A model generated the notes under the pieces. That model did not search any database, was not told the DNA's origin, and worked only from the letters and a program-made list of their open reading frames with translations. From NCBI RefSeq assembly GCF_004343725.1, contig NZ_PTQW01000029.1, positions 52,684-116,683 of the forward strand: a stretch of DNA of 64,000 nucleotides. Reading direction: 5' to 3'. Origin of the DNA: Treponema sp. J25 (lineage in GTDB: Bacteria; Spirochaetota; Spirochaetia; Treponematales; Breznakiellaceae). Below are positions 8,687 to 17,574 of this stretch, piece after piece. Each line of letters begins with the position of its first letter. Position 1 is the stretch's first letter. Position numbers and translations under genes: made by a program.

Positions 8687-10381
8687 ATGGGAGATACTTC
8701 TGGATTCCAGAAGAAGGCGTGCTGCATAGGGCTTCTGTGGTGGGGAATCTTTTTTTATCTCATTCCCTCAGCTTTTGCTCAGGAAGCGGTGGATCGACAA
8801 GAGCTGGAAAAGGCCCGTTCGGCCCAGATCATATTTATCAATTACGAAGGCCCCCATGGACGGATAGATACCCGGGACGATATCTGGGCTATCGGCTACG
8901 CCCTTGGACGGGCAATTCGAGCGGGAGCCACAGAGGCAGGTTCGATGAATCGATACCATGTGGTCCATATACTCAAGGCTCAGCCAAGTCCCGGGACGCT
9001 GAATGCGGATGTTTTTTCTTTAGGGATCGATGTAGGGGTAGATCACATACGGAATTTACGACTTATCCTTCAAGGATACCTTGAGGGAGCCTATGAATAC
9101 AATAAAAATGATGCGGCCCTGCTTGCTACGTTTATTACCCTCTATAATGCGGTGTATCGGGGCGATATTGCCTATCTCCAATCCCGCTACGTGCCAGAGG
9201 TTGCTTCCCGCTTGCAACCAGGAAAGGCCGGTCTTGCCCTCCGCTTCGATGACTGGCCAGGGAAAACCCAGATGCTCATTCCCCTTGCCACAGGCGAGGC
9301 GGGGTCCCTCAGGGCCATCGATACCACGTCCCTCACCGATAAGGGGGTTACCGAACAGCTTCGCAAAGAAAGCGATCGGGGGGTAGAGCCTCGGAAAGAC
9401 ATGGTGGATCTCAAGGAACGGCAGATTCAGGAGGCCCAACAACAGGCAACGCTGCAGCGGGAGGCCATCGTACAGGAAGAACAACGCCTTGCGGCAGAAC
9501 GGGCCGCACTGGAGGCAGAGAAGGCCCGGATCGCCCAGCAAGAACAGGCCATGGGGCAACAACAAGCAGGGCAGACTGGTCCTCAGGGGACTCAAGCTGC
9601 TACGGCAGGAAGTGCCGCTCCCCAAACACCCCCGGAAGGTGCCCCGGCAAGTACTGCTGCCGCGGGACAGGCAGGAGCCTCTCCTTCAGAGCAGACCCTG
9701 GCAGAACAGAAACAGGCAGTGCAGGAAAAGGAAGCGAGCCTTGCCCAACGGGAACAGGAACTGGCCCGTCAGAAAGAAACCCTTGCGGCCCTAGAAAAGG
9801 AAGTGGAACAAAAAAAGGAAGAAGTTAAAGAGGATCGACGAGAAATTGCCCGGGATCAACAAGTTCTGATTCAGCAAGAAGAAGCTAAAAAACCAAGTCC
9901 TACGGGTATCCTGGGGTTCCAACTGTTACAACAAAACAGTCCCCTGGGCCGGTTCCTTCTTCTGCAACAGGATGATCCCCGCACCATCCTGGGGTCCTCT
10001 ACGTTGAACACCATCAATGGCCGGACCATCCTCTATGAAGAGAACGTAATCTACGCCATTGCAGGGATGGCCCAGGGCACCGGGGCAATCCGGTTGGTTC
10101 GCATCAATGCCACCACCCTGGAAATGATCGATCAGGGCAAAGACGACATCAGCGCCACCAGTTTGCTGTGGAAATTCGGGAAGGACCTCTATGCCCTGGT
10201 AGTAGCAGAAGGGAAGACCTACCTCGGTAGGTTTGACACGAACCTGGCCCTGCAGGCCCGTTCCCGGACAGAGGTACACCCCTACGCGACGGTGGAAATC
10301 CGAAACGGTACGCTGCTTACCCAACAAAAAGATGGAGCACCCCTCCTCCTGGTTCCCACCGATTTAACAGAAAAACGATAA
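8687..10381 (+). CDS. P83/100-family exported protein
   Basis: A 564-aa homologue of the spirochaete P83/100 family (first known as a Borrelia antigen). The signal peptide ends near SAFAQE (about residue 32). Residues about 35-200 form the conserved N-terminal domain (RIDTRDDIWAIGYALGRAI and following). Residues about 235-290 and 340-405 are long Glu/Gln/Ala-rich coiled coils, separated by a Gly/Ala/Pro/Gln-rich linker. The C-terminal about 150 residues look beta-rich. AAAGGAG lies seven bases ahead of the ATG. The family is largely restricted to spirochaetes and is the best taxonomic marker here. Its function is not established; a periplasmic or outer-membrane-associated structural role is plausible. 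Confidence 0.9.
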   Translation: MGDTSGFQKKACCIGLLWWGIFFYLIPSAFAQEAVDRQELEKARSAQIIFINYEGPHGRIDTRDDIWAIGYALGRAIRAGATEAGSMNRYHVVHILKAQPSPGTLNADVFSLGIDVGVDHIRNLRLILQGYLEGAYEYNKNDAALLATFITLYNAVYRGDIAYLQSRYVPEVASRLQPGKAGLALRFDDWPGKTQMLIPLATGEAGSLRAIDTTSLTDKGVTEQLRKESDRGVEPRKDMVDLKERQIQEAQQQATLQREAIVQEEQRLAAERAALEAEKARIAQQEQAMGQQQAGQTGPQGTQAATAGSAAPQTPPEGAPASTAAAGQAGASPSEQTLAEQKQAVQEKEASLAQREQELARQKETLAALEKEVEQKKEEVKEDRREIARDQQVLIQQEEAKKPSPTGILGFQLLQQNSPLGRFLLLQQDDPRTILGSSTLNTINGRTILYEENVIYAIAGMAQGTGAIRLVRINATTLEMIDQGKDDISATSLLWKFGKDLYALVVAEGKTYLGRFDTNLALQARSRTEVHPYATVEIRNGTLLTQQKDGAPLLLVPTDLTEKR

Positions 10382-10758
10382 GCATCGGGGCCTTTCGTTT
10401 TAGTGGGGGGCCCCCTTACCTTCTCGGGGCATCAAAAACGCCGCCATTTTCCCCCTCAGGGGGTCTCTTCCTTTCATGGGGCCTCCGCTTGAATGGGGAG
10501 ATGCATTTTACAGGAGCCAAAGCACTATTCTTTTCCTCCTCAGGGGGGCTCCCCTTCAAGGAGAGGGGGTATCCCTTTCCTTGGGGCATCAAAAGCGCTT
10601 CAGTCCCCCACAGGGGGCTTTCCCAGAGACCCCGGATGTGGAGAAAGGGAGCAGCAACAGCACCCTGTAACCATAAGGGGGTTCCTCTCCGCCAATAAAG
10701 AGGTGGGGTAAACGGGGGGAACAAAGGCGGCTCAACTGCTCCGCGACATTTTAGACCC
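10382..10758. repeat. gene-free stretch with GC-rich hairpin repeats
   Basis: This convergent gap of 377 bp has no credible gene. It carries two related units, 10426-10463 and 10583-10617, each with GGGGCATCAAAA, then CGC, and ending in a CCCCC-loop-GGGGG hairpin. A third related hairpin lies around 10537-10568, and there is a G6C5 palindrome at 10405-10415. The units could act as bidirectional terminators for the genes on either side, although no T-run follows. They could instead be copies of a dispersed palindromic element. An open frame on the minus strand running through it is only a continuation of a glgA shadow frame. Confidence 0.55.
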
Positions 10759-12228
10759 TTACGAAAAAAAGGCCTGGTACAGGGCTTCGTAGCGACTTGC
10801 AGAACGGTTCCAGGAAAAGTCCTGCTGCATTCCCCGTTTTCGCATGGCCGTGATATGGTCAGGCCGGTTATAATATGCCCATATGGCCCAGCCAACCGTA
10901 TCGTAAATAGCCCGAGGGGTAAGGTCATCAAACATAAAACCGGTCCCCTCGCCGGTTTGTTGGTTGTAGTTTTCCACCGAATCGGCAAGGCCCCCCGTCC
11001 GCCGCACAATCGGGGGGGTTCCGTACACCAGGGAATACATCTGATTGAGTCCACAGGGTTCATAGCGACTGGGCATGAGGAAAAAGTCGCTTCCCGCCTC
11101 GATAAGGTGGCTTGTCTTTTCATCATAGCCGATCATCACCTTGAGATTTGGAAGCCGACTTGCCAGGGACCGCAGTTCCTGTTCGCACCACCTTTCTCCT
11201 GAGCCCAACACCACCATCTGGAGCCGCAATTCAGTACAGATAGACCAGGCGGCTCCGTAATTGGGACCAAAGAGTTCTCCGATCCCCTTCTGGTCCGTAA
11301 GACGACCCACCATTCCTACAATGGGTACTGAAGGATCCTGGGGAAGCCCAAAGTTTTTCTGAAGAGTTTCCTTTGCAAGGGCCTTCCCTGAAAGATCCTC
11401 CGCCGAATAGGGACGGGGTATATAGGGATCGGTTCGAGGATTCCAGATAGTCGTATCGATACCATTAAGAATACCTACATAATCAGCCGCTCGGGCGCGC
11501 AACACCCCATCCATTCTAAACCCATAGGCAGGGGTCTTCGTTTCTTCCGCATAGGTAGGAGAGACGGTGGTAAGCTTATCCGCCGAAGTAAGGGCCGCTT
11601 TTAAAAGATTAAGTCGGTCCCAGTCCTCAAAACCCGCCGCCGAAAACAATGACCAATCAAGACCAAAGTAATGATAAGCATCTTTTCCATAAATTCCCTG
11701 ATAACCAAGATTATGGATAGTAAAAACCGAATAGGTTTTCTCAAAATCCCGGAATCGTTCAAGGTATTTTAAATAGACCGGCACCAGGGCTGCTGGCCAA
11801 TCGTGGGCATGGAGGATGTCGGGAATCCAGTGGAGTTTGCGGCACACCTGAAAGGCAGCGCGGGAGAAAAAGGCAAACCGATAGGGATTATCCCGAAAAT
11901 CAGGCTCGCTGTAGGTACCATAAATGCCGTCCCTTCCAAAAAATCCTTCGTGGTCGATACAATACACCGGGACCCGTGCCTTCCCGCCCAGAGTAGTCAG
12001 TTCTCCCTCGTAAACCGCACACCACTCCTCCCGGCCCCCCATGGGAACCCCCAAAGGTCCGGGAATCATTTTCAGTTTTTCCCGAGGAATCGAGTAGTAG
12101 CGGGGTAAGAGGATTCGCACATCGTGCCCCCGCTCTGCCAGGGCTAAGGACAAAGAAGACACCGCATCGGCGAGTCCCCCCGTTTTTGCAAAGGGGACCG
12201 CCTCACTTGAAATCATGAGGATTTTCAT
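10759..12228 (-). CDS. glgA: glycogen synthase (ADP-glucose type)
   Basis: Transfers glucose from ADP-glucose to growing glycogen chains (GT5 family). The N-terminus has KTGGLADAV, with Lys15 in the ADP-glucose-binding KTGGL motif. The C-terminal domain has PSRYEPCGLNQMY, the retaining-GT-B glutamate region, and a second TGGL motif. Length (489 aa) is normal. It starts 23 bp after the ACT-domain gene and is therefore the last gene of the symporter-iorAB-paaK run, which is an unexpected place for a glycogen gene. No other glg gene is in the window. Confidence 0.95.
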   Translation of the reverse strand: MKILMISSEAVPFAKTGGLADAVSSLSLALAERGHDVRILLPRYYSIPREKLKMIPGPLGVPMGGREEWCAVYEGELTTLGGKARVPVYCIDHEGFFGRDGIYGTYSEPDFRDNPYRFAFFSRAAFQVCRKLHWIPDILHAHDWPAALVPVYLKYLERFRDFEKTYSVFTIHNLGYQGIYGKDAYHYFGLDWSLFSAAGFEDWDRLNLLKAALTSADKLTTVSPTYAEETKTPAYGFRMDGVLRARAADYVGILNGIDTTIWNPRTDPYIPRPYSAEDLSGKALAKETLQKNFGLPQDPSVPIVGMVGRLTDQKGIGELFGPNYGAAWSICTELRLQMVVLGSGERWCEQELRSLASRLPNLKVMIGYDEKTSHLIEAGSDFFLMPSRYEPCGLNQMYSLVYGTPPIVRRTGGLADSVENYNQQTGEGTGFMFDDLTPRAIYDTVGWAIWAYYNRPDHITAMRKRGMQQDFSWNRSASRYEALYQAFFS

Positions 12229-12251
12229 GGGAACCTATTGTAGAAATAATT

Positions 12252-12668
12252 TTAAAACTTTTCCACTACCGCCAGCCCGTGTTGCTGTACGATGGCCAGG
12301 CCGTGTTCAATATCCTCTACTTTGAAAATAACTACCGCCTTCCCCGTTTCTCCTTCGAGGGAAGCATAGAGGTACTCGATGTTTACCTTGTTTTCCCGGA
12401 AAATCTCCATAACCCGGGCAAGACTCCCGGGGACATCGGGGATTTCCACCGCCAGAACATCGGTCAGTCGGGCCGTAAAACCCGCTTTGCTTAACAGCTG
12501 CGCCGCCTCTTCGCTTTTATCCACAATGAGCCTGAGAATTCCAAAATCGGCCGTATCGGCAATGGAAATAGCCCGAATATTGATATTCGCCTGGGCGAGT
12601 ACCCGCGTCACCTCCGCAAGGCGCCCCGCGGTGTTTTCCAAAAAAACTGAAATTTGTTTAATCTTCAT
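12252..12668 (-). CDS. tandem ACT-domain regulatory protein
   Basis: A 138-aa protein made of two ACT domains (about residues 1-65 and 68-138). Each begins with the usual beta strand and a GRLAEVTRVL- or GSLARVMEIF-type helix. ACT domains bind small ligands, mostly amino acids. Stand-alone double-ACT proteins next to phenylacetate-CoA ligase and indolepyruvate oxidoreductase genes are a known gene neighbourhood, and the likely ligand is an aromatic amino acid. AAGGAGG lies before the ATG. It sits 9 bp after paaK and 23 bp before glgA, so it probably senses product for this pathway. Confidence 0.9.
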   Translation of the reverse strand: MKIKQISVFLENTAGRLAEVTRVLAQANINIRAISIADTADFGILRLIVDKSEEAAQLLSKAGFTARLTDVLAVEIPDVPGSLARVMEIFRENKVNIEYLYASLEGETGKAVVIFKVEDIEHGLAIVQQHGLAVVEKF

Positions 12669-12677
12669 AGTGCCTCC

Positions 12678-13979
12678 TTAGATTTTCCGTTTATCAATAA
12701 CCCGTTTTGCCTTACCAATAGAGCGCTCAATCGTTTTTGGCTCCACCAGTTTTACCTTAAGACTGATACCTAATTTGGATTTCATCACATTTTCTATTTT
12801 AGTACGCAAGTTTTCCAGTTGTCGAGTTTCATCCCCAAAGAGTTCCTTCTTTACCTCCACCTGCAGTTCTACCTCATCGAGGTGAGAGGGGCCCCGATCA
12901 ACGATAATAAGGTAGTGGGGATCCGTCCCCTCGATTTCGATAAGGGCATGTTCTATCTGGCTCGGGAAGACGTTCACCCCCCGGATGATAAGCATGTCGT
13001 CGGTGCGACCAAAGAGGCGGTTCATCTTGATGGTGGTTCTACCACACACACAACGATCCCGGCGCAGAAAGGTCACATCCCGGGTACGATAACGCAGCAA
13101 GGGGGTTCCTTCCTTGACCAGGGTGGTAAACACCAGTTCTCCCTTTTCCCCTTCAGGTAGGACTTCTCCCGTATCGGGATCGATGATTTCAGGATAAAAG
13201 AGATCCTCGTTGATGTGGAGCCCATCCTTTGCTTCGCACTCGAAGGCAACCCCAGGACCGGTAATTTCCGTAAGGCCATAGATATCATAGGCATCGATGC
13301 CATACTTTGCCTCGATTTCTCGACGCATGTTCTCGCTCCAGGGCTCTGCCCCAAAACAACCGGCCCGAAGCTTCATTTTCTTTAAGTCATAGCCCGTTTC
13401 AGCGGCCTCCTCGGCCATGTACAGCGCATAGGAGGGCGTACAGGTAAGGATGGTGGAGCCAAAATCCCGCATCACCATGAGTTGTTTCTGGGTATTCCCC
13501 GATGACATGGGAATGATGTTTGCACCAAGCCGTTTCGCTCCATAGTGGACGCCCAGTCCCCCGGTAAAAAGCCCATAGCCGTAGCAATTCTGGATAACAT
13601 CGTTTCGGGTAGCCCCCGCCCCTGCCAGGGTGCGGGCCATGGCCTCTTCCCAGTTTTCCACATCCCGCCGGGTATAGGCATCCACCACCGGTAACCCCGT
13701 GGTACCACTGGACATGTGGATCTCCTCAATTTCCGCCTCAGGGCAGGCAAGGAGCCCATAGGGATAGGTTTCCCGCAGGTCATCCTTGGTGGTAAAGGGA
13801 AGTTTTTTGATATCCTCAAGACAGGTAATATGACGAGGTTGGATTCCCGCTTCATCCATCTTTTTACGATAAAAAGGAACCTGCCGGTAGAGTTTTTCCA
13901 CCAGGTTCTTAAGCCGGGCAAACTGGAGTTGCCGGCGAACCTCCGGATCCATTGCTTCATATTCGGGATTAAAAATCAT
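12678..13979 (-). CDS. paaK: phenylacetate-CoA ligase (PaaK family), copy 1
   Basis: An AMP-forming arylacetate-CoA ligase of the ANL superfamily, 433 aa. Visible motifs are SSGTTGLPV (phosphate-binding loop), [10 protein letters not shown], and the hinge/C-terminal [19 protein letters not shown], all characteristic of PaaK. GGAGGAGG precedes the ATG. It is paralogous to the next gene upstream, and the two are 15 bp apart. With IorAB it can interconvert arylacetate, arylacetyl-CoA and aromatic 2-oxoacid. In the assimilation direction this would let the cell make aromatic amino acids from environmental arylacetates; in the reverse direction it could conserve energy during amino-acid fermentation. 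Direction is not decidable here. Confidence 0.93.
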   Translation of the reverse strand: MIFNPEYEAMDPEVRRQLQFARLKNLVEKLYRQVPFYRKKMDEAGIQPRHITCLEDIKKLPFTTKDDLRETYPYGLLACPEAEIEEIHMSSGTTGLPVVDAYTRRDVENWEEAMARTLAGAGATRNDVIQNCYGYGLFTGGLGVHYGAKRLGANIIPMSSGNTQKQLMVMRDFGSTILTCTPSYALYMAEEAAETGYDLKKMKLRAGCFGAEPWSENMRREIEAKYGIDAYDIYGLTEITGPGVAFECEAKDGLHINEDLFYPEIIDPDTGEVLPEGEKGELVFTTLVKEGTPLLRYRTRDVTFLRRDRCVCGRTTIKMNRLFGRTDDMLIIRGVNVFPSQIEHALIEIEGTDPHYLIIVDRGPSHLDEVELQVEVKKELFGDETRQLENLRTKIENVMKSKLGISLKVKLVEPKTIERSIGKAKRVIDKRKI

Positions 13980-13994
13980 ACTTCCTCCTCCGAC

Positions 13995-15308
13995 TTATAC
14001 GTCCTTCGGCCGTTTATCAATAACCCGTTTTGCCTTTCCTTCAGAAACGGGCAAGGTTCCCGGCTCATGGAGTTCCACCCGGGGTTTGATGAAGATGGTG
14101 TTTTGCAAAAGGTGCTGAATCCGCTCCTTAAGGGCATTAAGGGGGCGGGCATCATCCATGAAGATCTGGGGACCCACCTCGGTCTGCACCGTAAGCCGGT
14201 CAAGGGCGCCTTCTTTTTCTACCACAATCACATAATTGTTGCCCACCTCGGGGATTGCCATGAGCACCTCTTCTATCTGACTGGGGAACACGTTAACCCC
14301 GTTGATGATGAGCATGTCATCGGTTCTCCCGGTGATACGACGGATTCGCCGGTGGGTCCTGCCGCAGGGACAGGGTTCAGTATAAAAGGCCGTTAAATCC
14401 CGGGTCCGGTATCGAAGAATGGGCATCGCCTCCCGGCACAGGATCGTGAGGACCAGTTCCCCCTGCTCTCCATCGGGGACCGGCTTAAGCGTATCGGGAT
14501 CGACAATTTCGGCAATATACCCATCCTCCCAGAGGTGCATCCCATCCTTGTGCTGACACTCAAAGGCTACCCCGGGGCCATTCATCTCAGAAAGCCCATA
14601 GGAGTTATACACATCGACATGGAGCATTGCTTCGATCCGTCGTCGGGTATCCTCCGAATAGGGTTCGGCCCCCGCAAAGGCCTTGCGTAAAAAGAGGTCC
14701 TCTGACCGAAGGCCCTCTTCCTGCATCTTTGATTGAAGGTGCAGGAGAAAACTGGGGGTCGCATGAACCACGGTGGTCTTAAAATCCTTCATCATCTTGA
14801 ATTGGCGGCTTGTGTTTCCTGGGCCTGCGGGGATTACCAGCATTCCCACCTCTTCTGCCCCATAGTGGAACCCGAGTCCTCCGGTAAACAGGCCGTAGGT
14901 AATCATGTTCTGAAACACATCCTGCCTCGTACACCCCGTTCCATAAATACAGCGGGCCATGTAATGGGCCCATACCTCTATATCTTTCCGGGTAAAGTAG
15001 ATGGTCGTGGGCGTACCGGTAGTACCACTTGAAGCGTGGAGCCGGACCACCTCTTCCAGGGGAACCGCAAGCATCCCATAGGGGAAGGCATCCCGGAGAT
15101 CCTGCTTCGTGGTAAAGGGGACATGGCGGAGATCCGCTAGGGTCCTGATATCTGCACCACCCTTGATTCCCGCCTCGTCCAGGATTTTCTTATAAAAGGG
15201 GGTTGTCCGTGCTCGGTCTATTACCTTACGCAATCGGGTAAGCTGTAGATTTTCCAGTTCTTCCCGGGGGAGTGTTTCTATTTCCTTATCCCAGTACTGA
15301 TAGTTCAT
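13995..15308 (-). CDS. paaK: phenylacetate-CoA ligase (PaaK family), copy 2
   Basis: A second PaaK-type ligase, 437 aa, with ASSGTTGTP, YGLSEMNGPG and [19 protein letters not shown]. It resembles copy 1 in the substrate-site and C-terminal regions but is clearly divergent, so the two probably differ in acid preference, for example phenyl- or hydroxyphenylacetate versus indoleacetate. Its ATG overlaps the iorB stop, and AAAGGTGG inside the iorB end serves as the ribosome site, so translation is coupled. Paired paaK genes beside iorAB suggest a broad aryl-acid range. Confidence 0.93.
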   Translation of the reverse strand: MNYQYWDKEIETLPREELENLQLTRLRKVIDRARTTPFYKKILDEAGIKGGADIRTLADLRHVPFTTKQDLRDAFPYGMLAVPLEEVVRLHASSGTTGTPTTIYFTRKDIEVWAHYMARCIYGTGCTRQDVFQNMITYGLFTGGLGFHYGAEEVGMLVIPAGPGNTSRQFKMMKDFKTTVVHATPSFLLHLQSKMQEEGLRSEDLFLRKAFAGAEPYSEDTRRRIEAMLHVDVYNSYGLSEMNGPGVAFECQHKDGMHLWEDGYIAEIVDPDTLKPVPDGEQGELVLTILCREAMPILRYRTRDLTAFYTEPCPCGRTHRRIRRITGRTDDMLIINGVNVFPSQIEEVLMAIPEVGNNYVIVVEKEGALDRLTVQTEVGPQIFMDDARPLNALKERIQHLLQNTIFIKPRVELHEPGTLPVSEGKAKRVIDKRPKDV

Positions 15309-15880
15309 GGCATGACCACCTTTCTGCCCAGGTGCAGGGCCCGAATGTTTGCATCGATAACGGTAGGCTCTTTTGTGGCAAAGAGCTCACAGATAGTGTG
15401 TTCGATGTTTTCTATAGGGATATTGAGATAGGGGCTTGCCGCTCCAACCATTACCATATTTATGGCCTTGGTAAGCCCTGCCTCCTTTGCAAGGGACTGG
15501 GCTTCTACCACATGGCTGTGGGGTAAAGAACGAATAGCCGACAGAATACCATCGATCTCGGGGTAATTCGGTATGTTCACCAGCGGTTCTGCGGCGGTTA
15601 CCACGACGCCCTCTGGAGAAAGATAGGCCAGGTATCGCAGGCTTTCTACCGGTTCTGTGGCGATGATAAGATCCGCCCCACCCCGGGGAACCAGGTCTGA
15701 ATAGATGGGCCCATCGGAAAACCGTAAGTGGGCCAAGACTGCCCCGCCTCGCTGGGCCATTCCATGCACCTCCGATTGACGGACCGAAAGGCCCTCTGCT
15801 GCCGCGGCCCGGGCGATGATAGCCGCAATAGAAAGAACCCCCTGCCCCCCTACACCTGCAAGAATAATATCTCGTTTCAT
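15305..15880 (-). CDS. iorB: indolepyruvate:ferredoxin oxidoreductase, beta subunit
   Basis: The gamma/beta-type subunit of the 2-oxoacid oxidoreductase family (about 191 aa). It opens with DIILAGVGGQGVLSIAAIIA, the family's glycine-rich signature. Its partner is IorA, encoded immediately upstream. The chosen ATG has GGAGAAGGG upstream. An alternative ATG at 15910 overlaps the iorA stop as ATGA and would add ten residues that are not conserved-looking. Together with IorA it converts arylpyruvates plus CoA to arylacetyl-CoA, CO2 and reduced ferredoxin. Confidence 0.9.
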   Translation of the reverse strand: MKRDIILAGVGGQGVLSIAAIIARAAAAEGLSVRQSEVHGMAQRGGAVLAHLRFSDGPIYSDLVPRGGADLIIATEPVESLRYLAYLSPEGVVVTAAEPLVNIPNYPEIDGILSAIRSLPHSHVVEAQSLAKEAGLTKAINMVMVGAASPYLNIPIENIEHTICELFATKEPTVIDANIRALHLGRKVVMP

Positions 15881-15906
15881 AGAACCCTTCTCCATCACAT
15901 TTCGTC

Positions 15907-17565
15907 TCATTGCCCTGGGGCTCGCTCATCACAGGCAGGAATTCCCCGGGCCCGGGCCTCCTCCTGTTTTTTCCGTTTCTTAAGTGCCTCAAGGCACTCC
16001 CGTTTAAAGATAACTACCGAAGGTCCCGGATATTCGATTTCCTTTCGGAGTCGGCGGGCATTTTCTTCAATCAGGGCCCGTTTTGTCTCCAGAACAATGA
16101 GATGTTCCGGATCTATACCAATACCTCGGATAAGGGAGACCAGTTGTTCCGAAGGAAGCATGGTATCCTGGCAGCCGGTCATCGCAACAATGGAATTATC
16201 CAATATCACCAGGGTCATAGGAGTTTGATGGGCCACCACATCGATGAGGGGGGTAATTCCGGAATGCAAGAAGGTGGAATCCCCAATCACCCCGATACAG
16301 TGCTTGATTCCCGCATCGCTCGCCCCTTTAGCCATGTTCACCGATGCCCCCATACAAACCACCGTTTCCGGCACATTGTAGGGAGGTGTGGCCCCCAGGG
16401 CATAACAGCCAATATCGGCGGTGATTGCCACCGATTCGAGGCCTTCCACGGCCTTTTGAAGGGTGGCATAACTATCCCCATGGGGACAACCAGTACAGAG
16501 CTGGGGTGGCCGCCCTGGCACCGGCGGAATTGAAACCTGCAGCACCGGTCGGGGAGCAAGCCCAAGGGCAGCCCGGACCACATCGGGGTCCAGTTCTCCC
16601 GTGGGGGGTAATGTGTTATCCAGCTTACCCCGAATACGAAGTGGAAGGGGTAACAAGCCCCGCAGATACCGCTCAAGGAAGGGCTGGCCTTCTTCTATTA
16701 CCAGAACGTCCGCGGCCTTTTCGCAGGCCCGCCGAATAAGGTCTACCGGTAATGGGTATACCCCAATGTGAAGGTGCACCGGCAGTTGGGACACGGTTCG
16801 ATAGTCCTCGAGGTTTTCTTCAAAATAGTTTCCCCCGAGGCCTGTGGTGATCACTACCCGCCGTACATCCCGACCTTCGGTGATAAGCCGGTTTACCAGG
16901 TGGCTTTCAGACCACTGGATCAGGGCCCCTTGCCGGTCAAGCAAGGACTGATAGCGCCTCCGGGCAAAGGCAGGAAGCAGCAACCATTCAGACCGGTCAT
17001 TGGTTTTTTCCAGGGGATTTTCTGCCTGTTCTTGCCGCGGGGAAACAGGGGCCCGGGAATGGGAAAGCCGAGTTACCAGACGAAGTAACACCGGCACATG
17101 AAAACGTTCGGATACCTCAAAGGCTTCCCGGGTCATCTCATAGGCTTCCTGCTGATTCCGGGGTTCCATACAGGGAACCAGGGCAAAAGAGGCATAAAAG
17201 CGAGAATCCTGTTCGTTCTGGGAACTGTGCATCCCGGGGTCATCGGCCACTGCAATCACAAGGCCCCCTTTGATTCCCACAAGGGCCCCATTTACAAAGG
17301 GATCGGATGCCACATTGAGTCCCACGTGTTTCATGGTCACCAGGCTCCGCCGTCCCGCGAAGGAGACCCCTAACGCCGCCTCCAGGGCCGTCTTTTCGTT
17401 GGTACACCACTGGGCCAGGGGTCCCAGGCCCGCCGCATATCGTTCTTGCAAAAATTCCATGATCTCCGTGGAAGGAGTTCCTGGATATCCGTACGCCGCG
17501 GTAAGCCCCGCATGGATTGCCCCCAGGGCCACCGCTTCATCACCAAGGAGTGTCATCTCTGTCAT
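15907..17565 (-). CDS. iorA: indolepyruvate:ferredoxin oxidoreductase, alpha subunit, lacking ferredoxin domain
   Basis: The TPP-binding large subunit, 552 aa. The N-terminal pyrimidine domain has GDEAVALGAIHAGLTAAYGYPG-type sequence, then a middle domain. The C-terminal TPP domain has CTGCPHGD, the DIGCYALG turn, and GDSTFLHSG. Typical IorA proteins are 590-650 aa and end in a domain with two CxxCxxC-type 4Fe-4S motifs. Here the protein stops about 30 residues after VVIFKREC and shows no such cysteines, and I see no frameshift that would restore them. Electrons must therefore pass through a separate ferredoxin or another partner. AAAGGG precedes the ATG. The gene lies 9 bp after the symporter gene. 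Confidence 0.9.
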   Translation of the reverse strand: MTEMTLLGDEAVALGAIHAGLTAAYGYPGTPSTEIMEFLQERYAAGLGPLAQWCTNEKTALEAALGVSFAGRRSLVTMKHVGLNVASDPFVNGALVGIKGGLVIAVADDPGMHSSQNEQDSRFYASFALVPCMEPRNQQEAYEMTREAFEVSERFHVPVLLRLVTRLSHSRAPVSPRQEQAENPLEKTNDRSEWLLLPAFARRRYQSLLDRQGALIQWSESHLVNRLITEGRDVRRVVITTGLGGNYFEENLEDYRTVSQLPVHLHIGVYPLPVDLIRRACEKAADVLVIEEGQPFLERYLRGLLPLPLRIRGKLDNTLPPTGELDPDVVRAALGLAPRPVLQVSIPPVPGRPPQLCTGCPHGDSYATLQKAVEGLESVAITADIGCYALGATPPYNVPETVVCMGASVNMAKGASDAGIKHCIGVIGDSTFLHSGITPLIDVVAHQTPMTLVILDNSIVAMTGCQDTMLPSEQLVSLIRGIGIDPEHLIVLETKRALIEENARRLRKEIEYPGPSVVIFKRECLEALKKRKKQEEARARGIPACDERAPGQ

Positions 17566-17574
17566 ACGTACCCT

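Noticed and set aside
8452..8727. Minus-strand small gene between the propeller protein and P83/100
   Set aside because: Low-complexity aromatic frame without a ribosome site; overlaps both real genes.
10416..11126. 236-codon minus-strand frame overlapping the end of glgA
   Set aside because: It is an alternative frame of glgA that runs on into the hairpin repeats.
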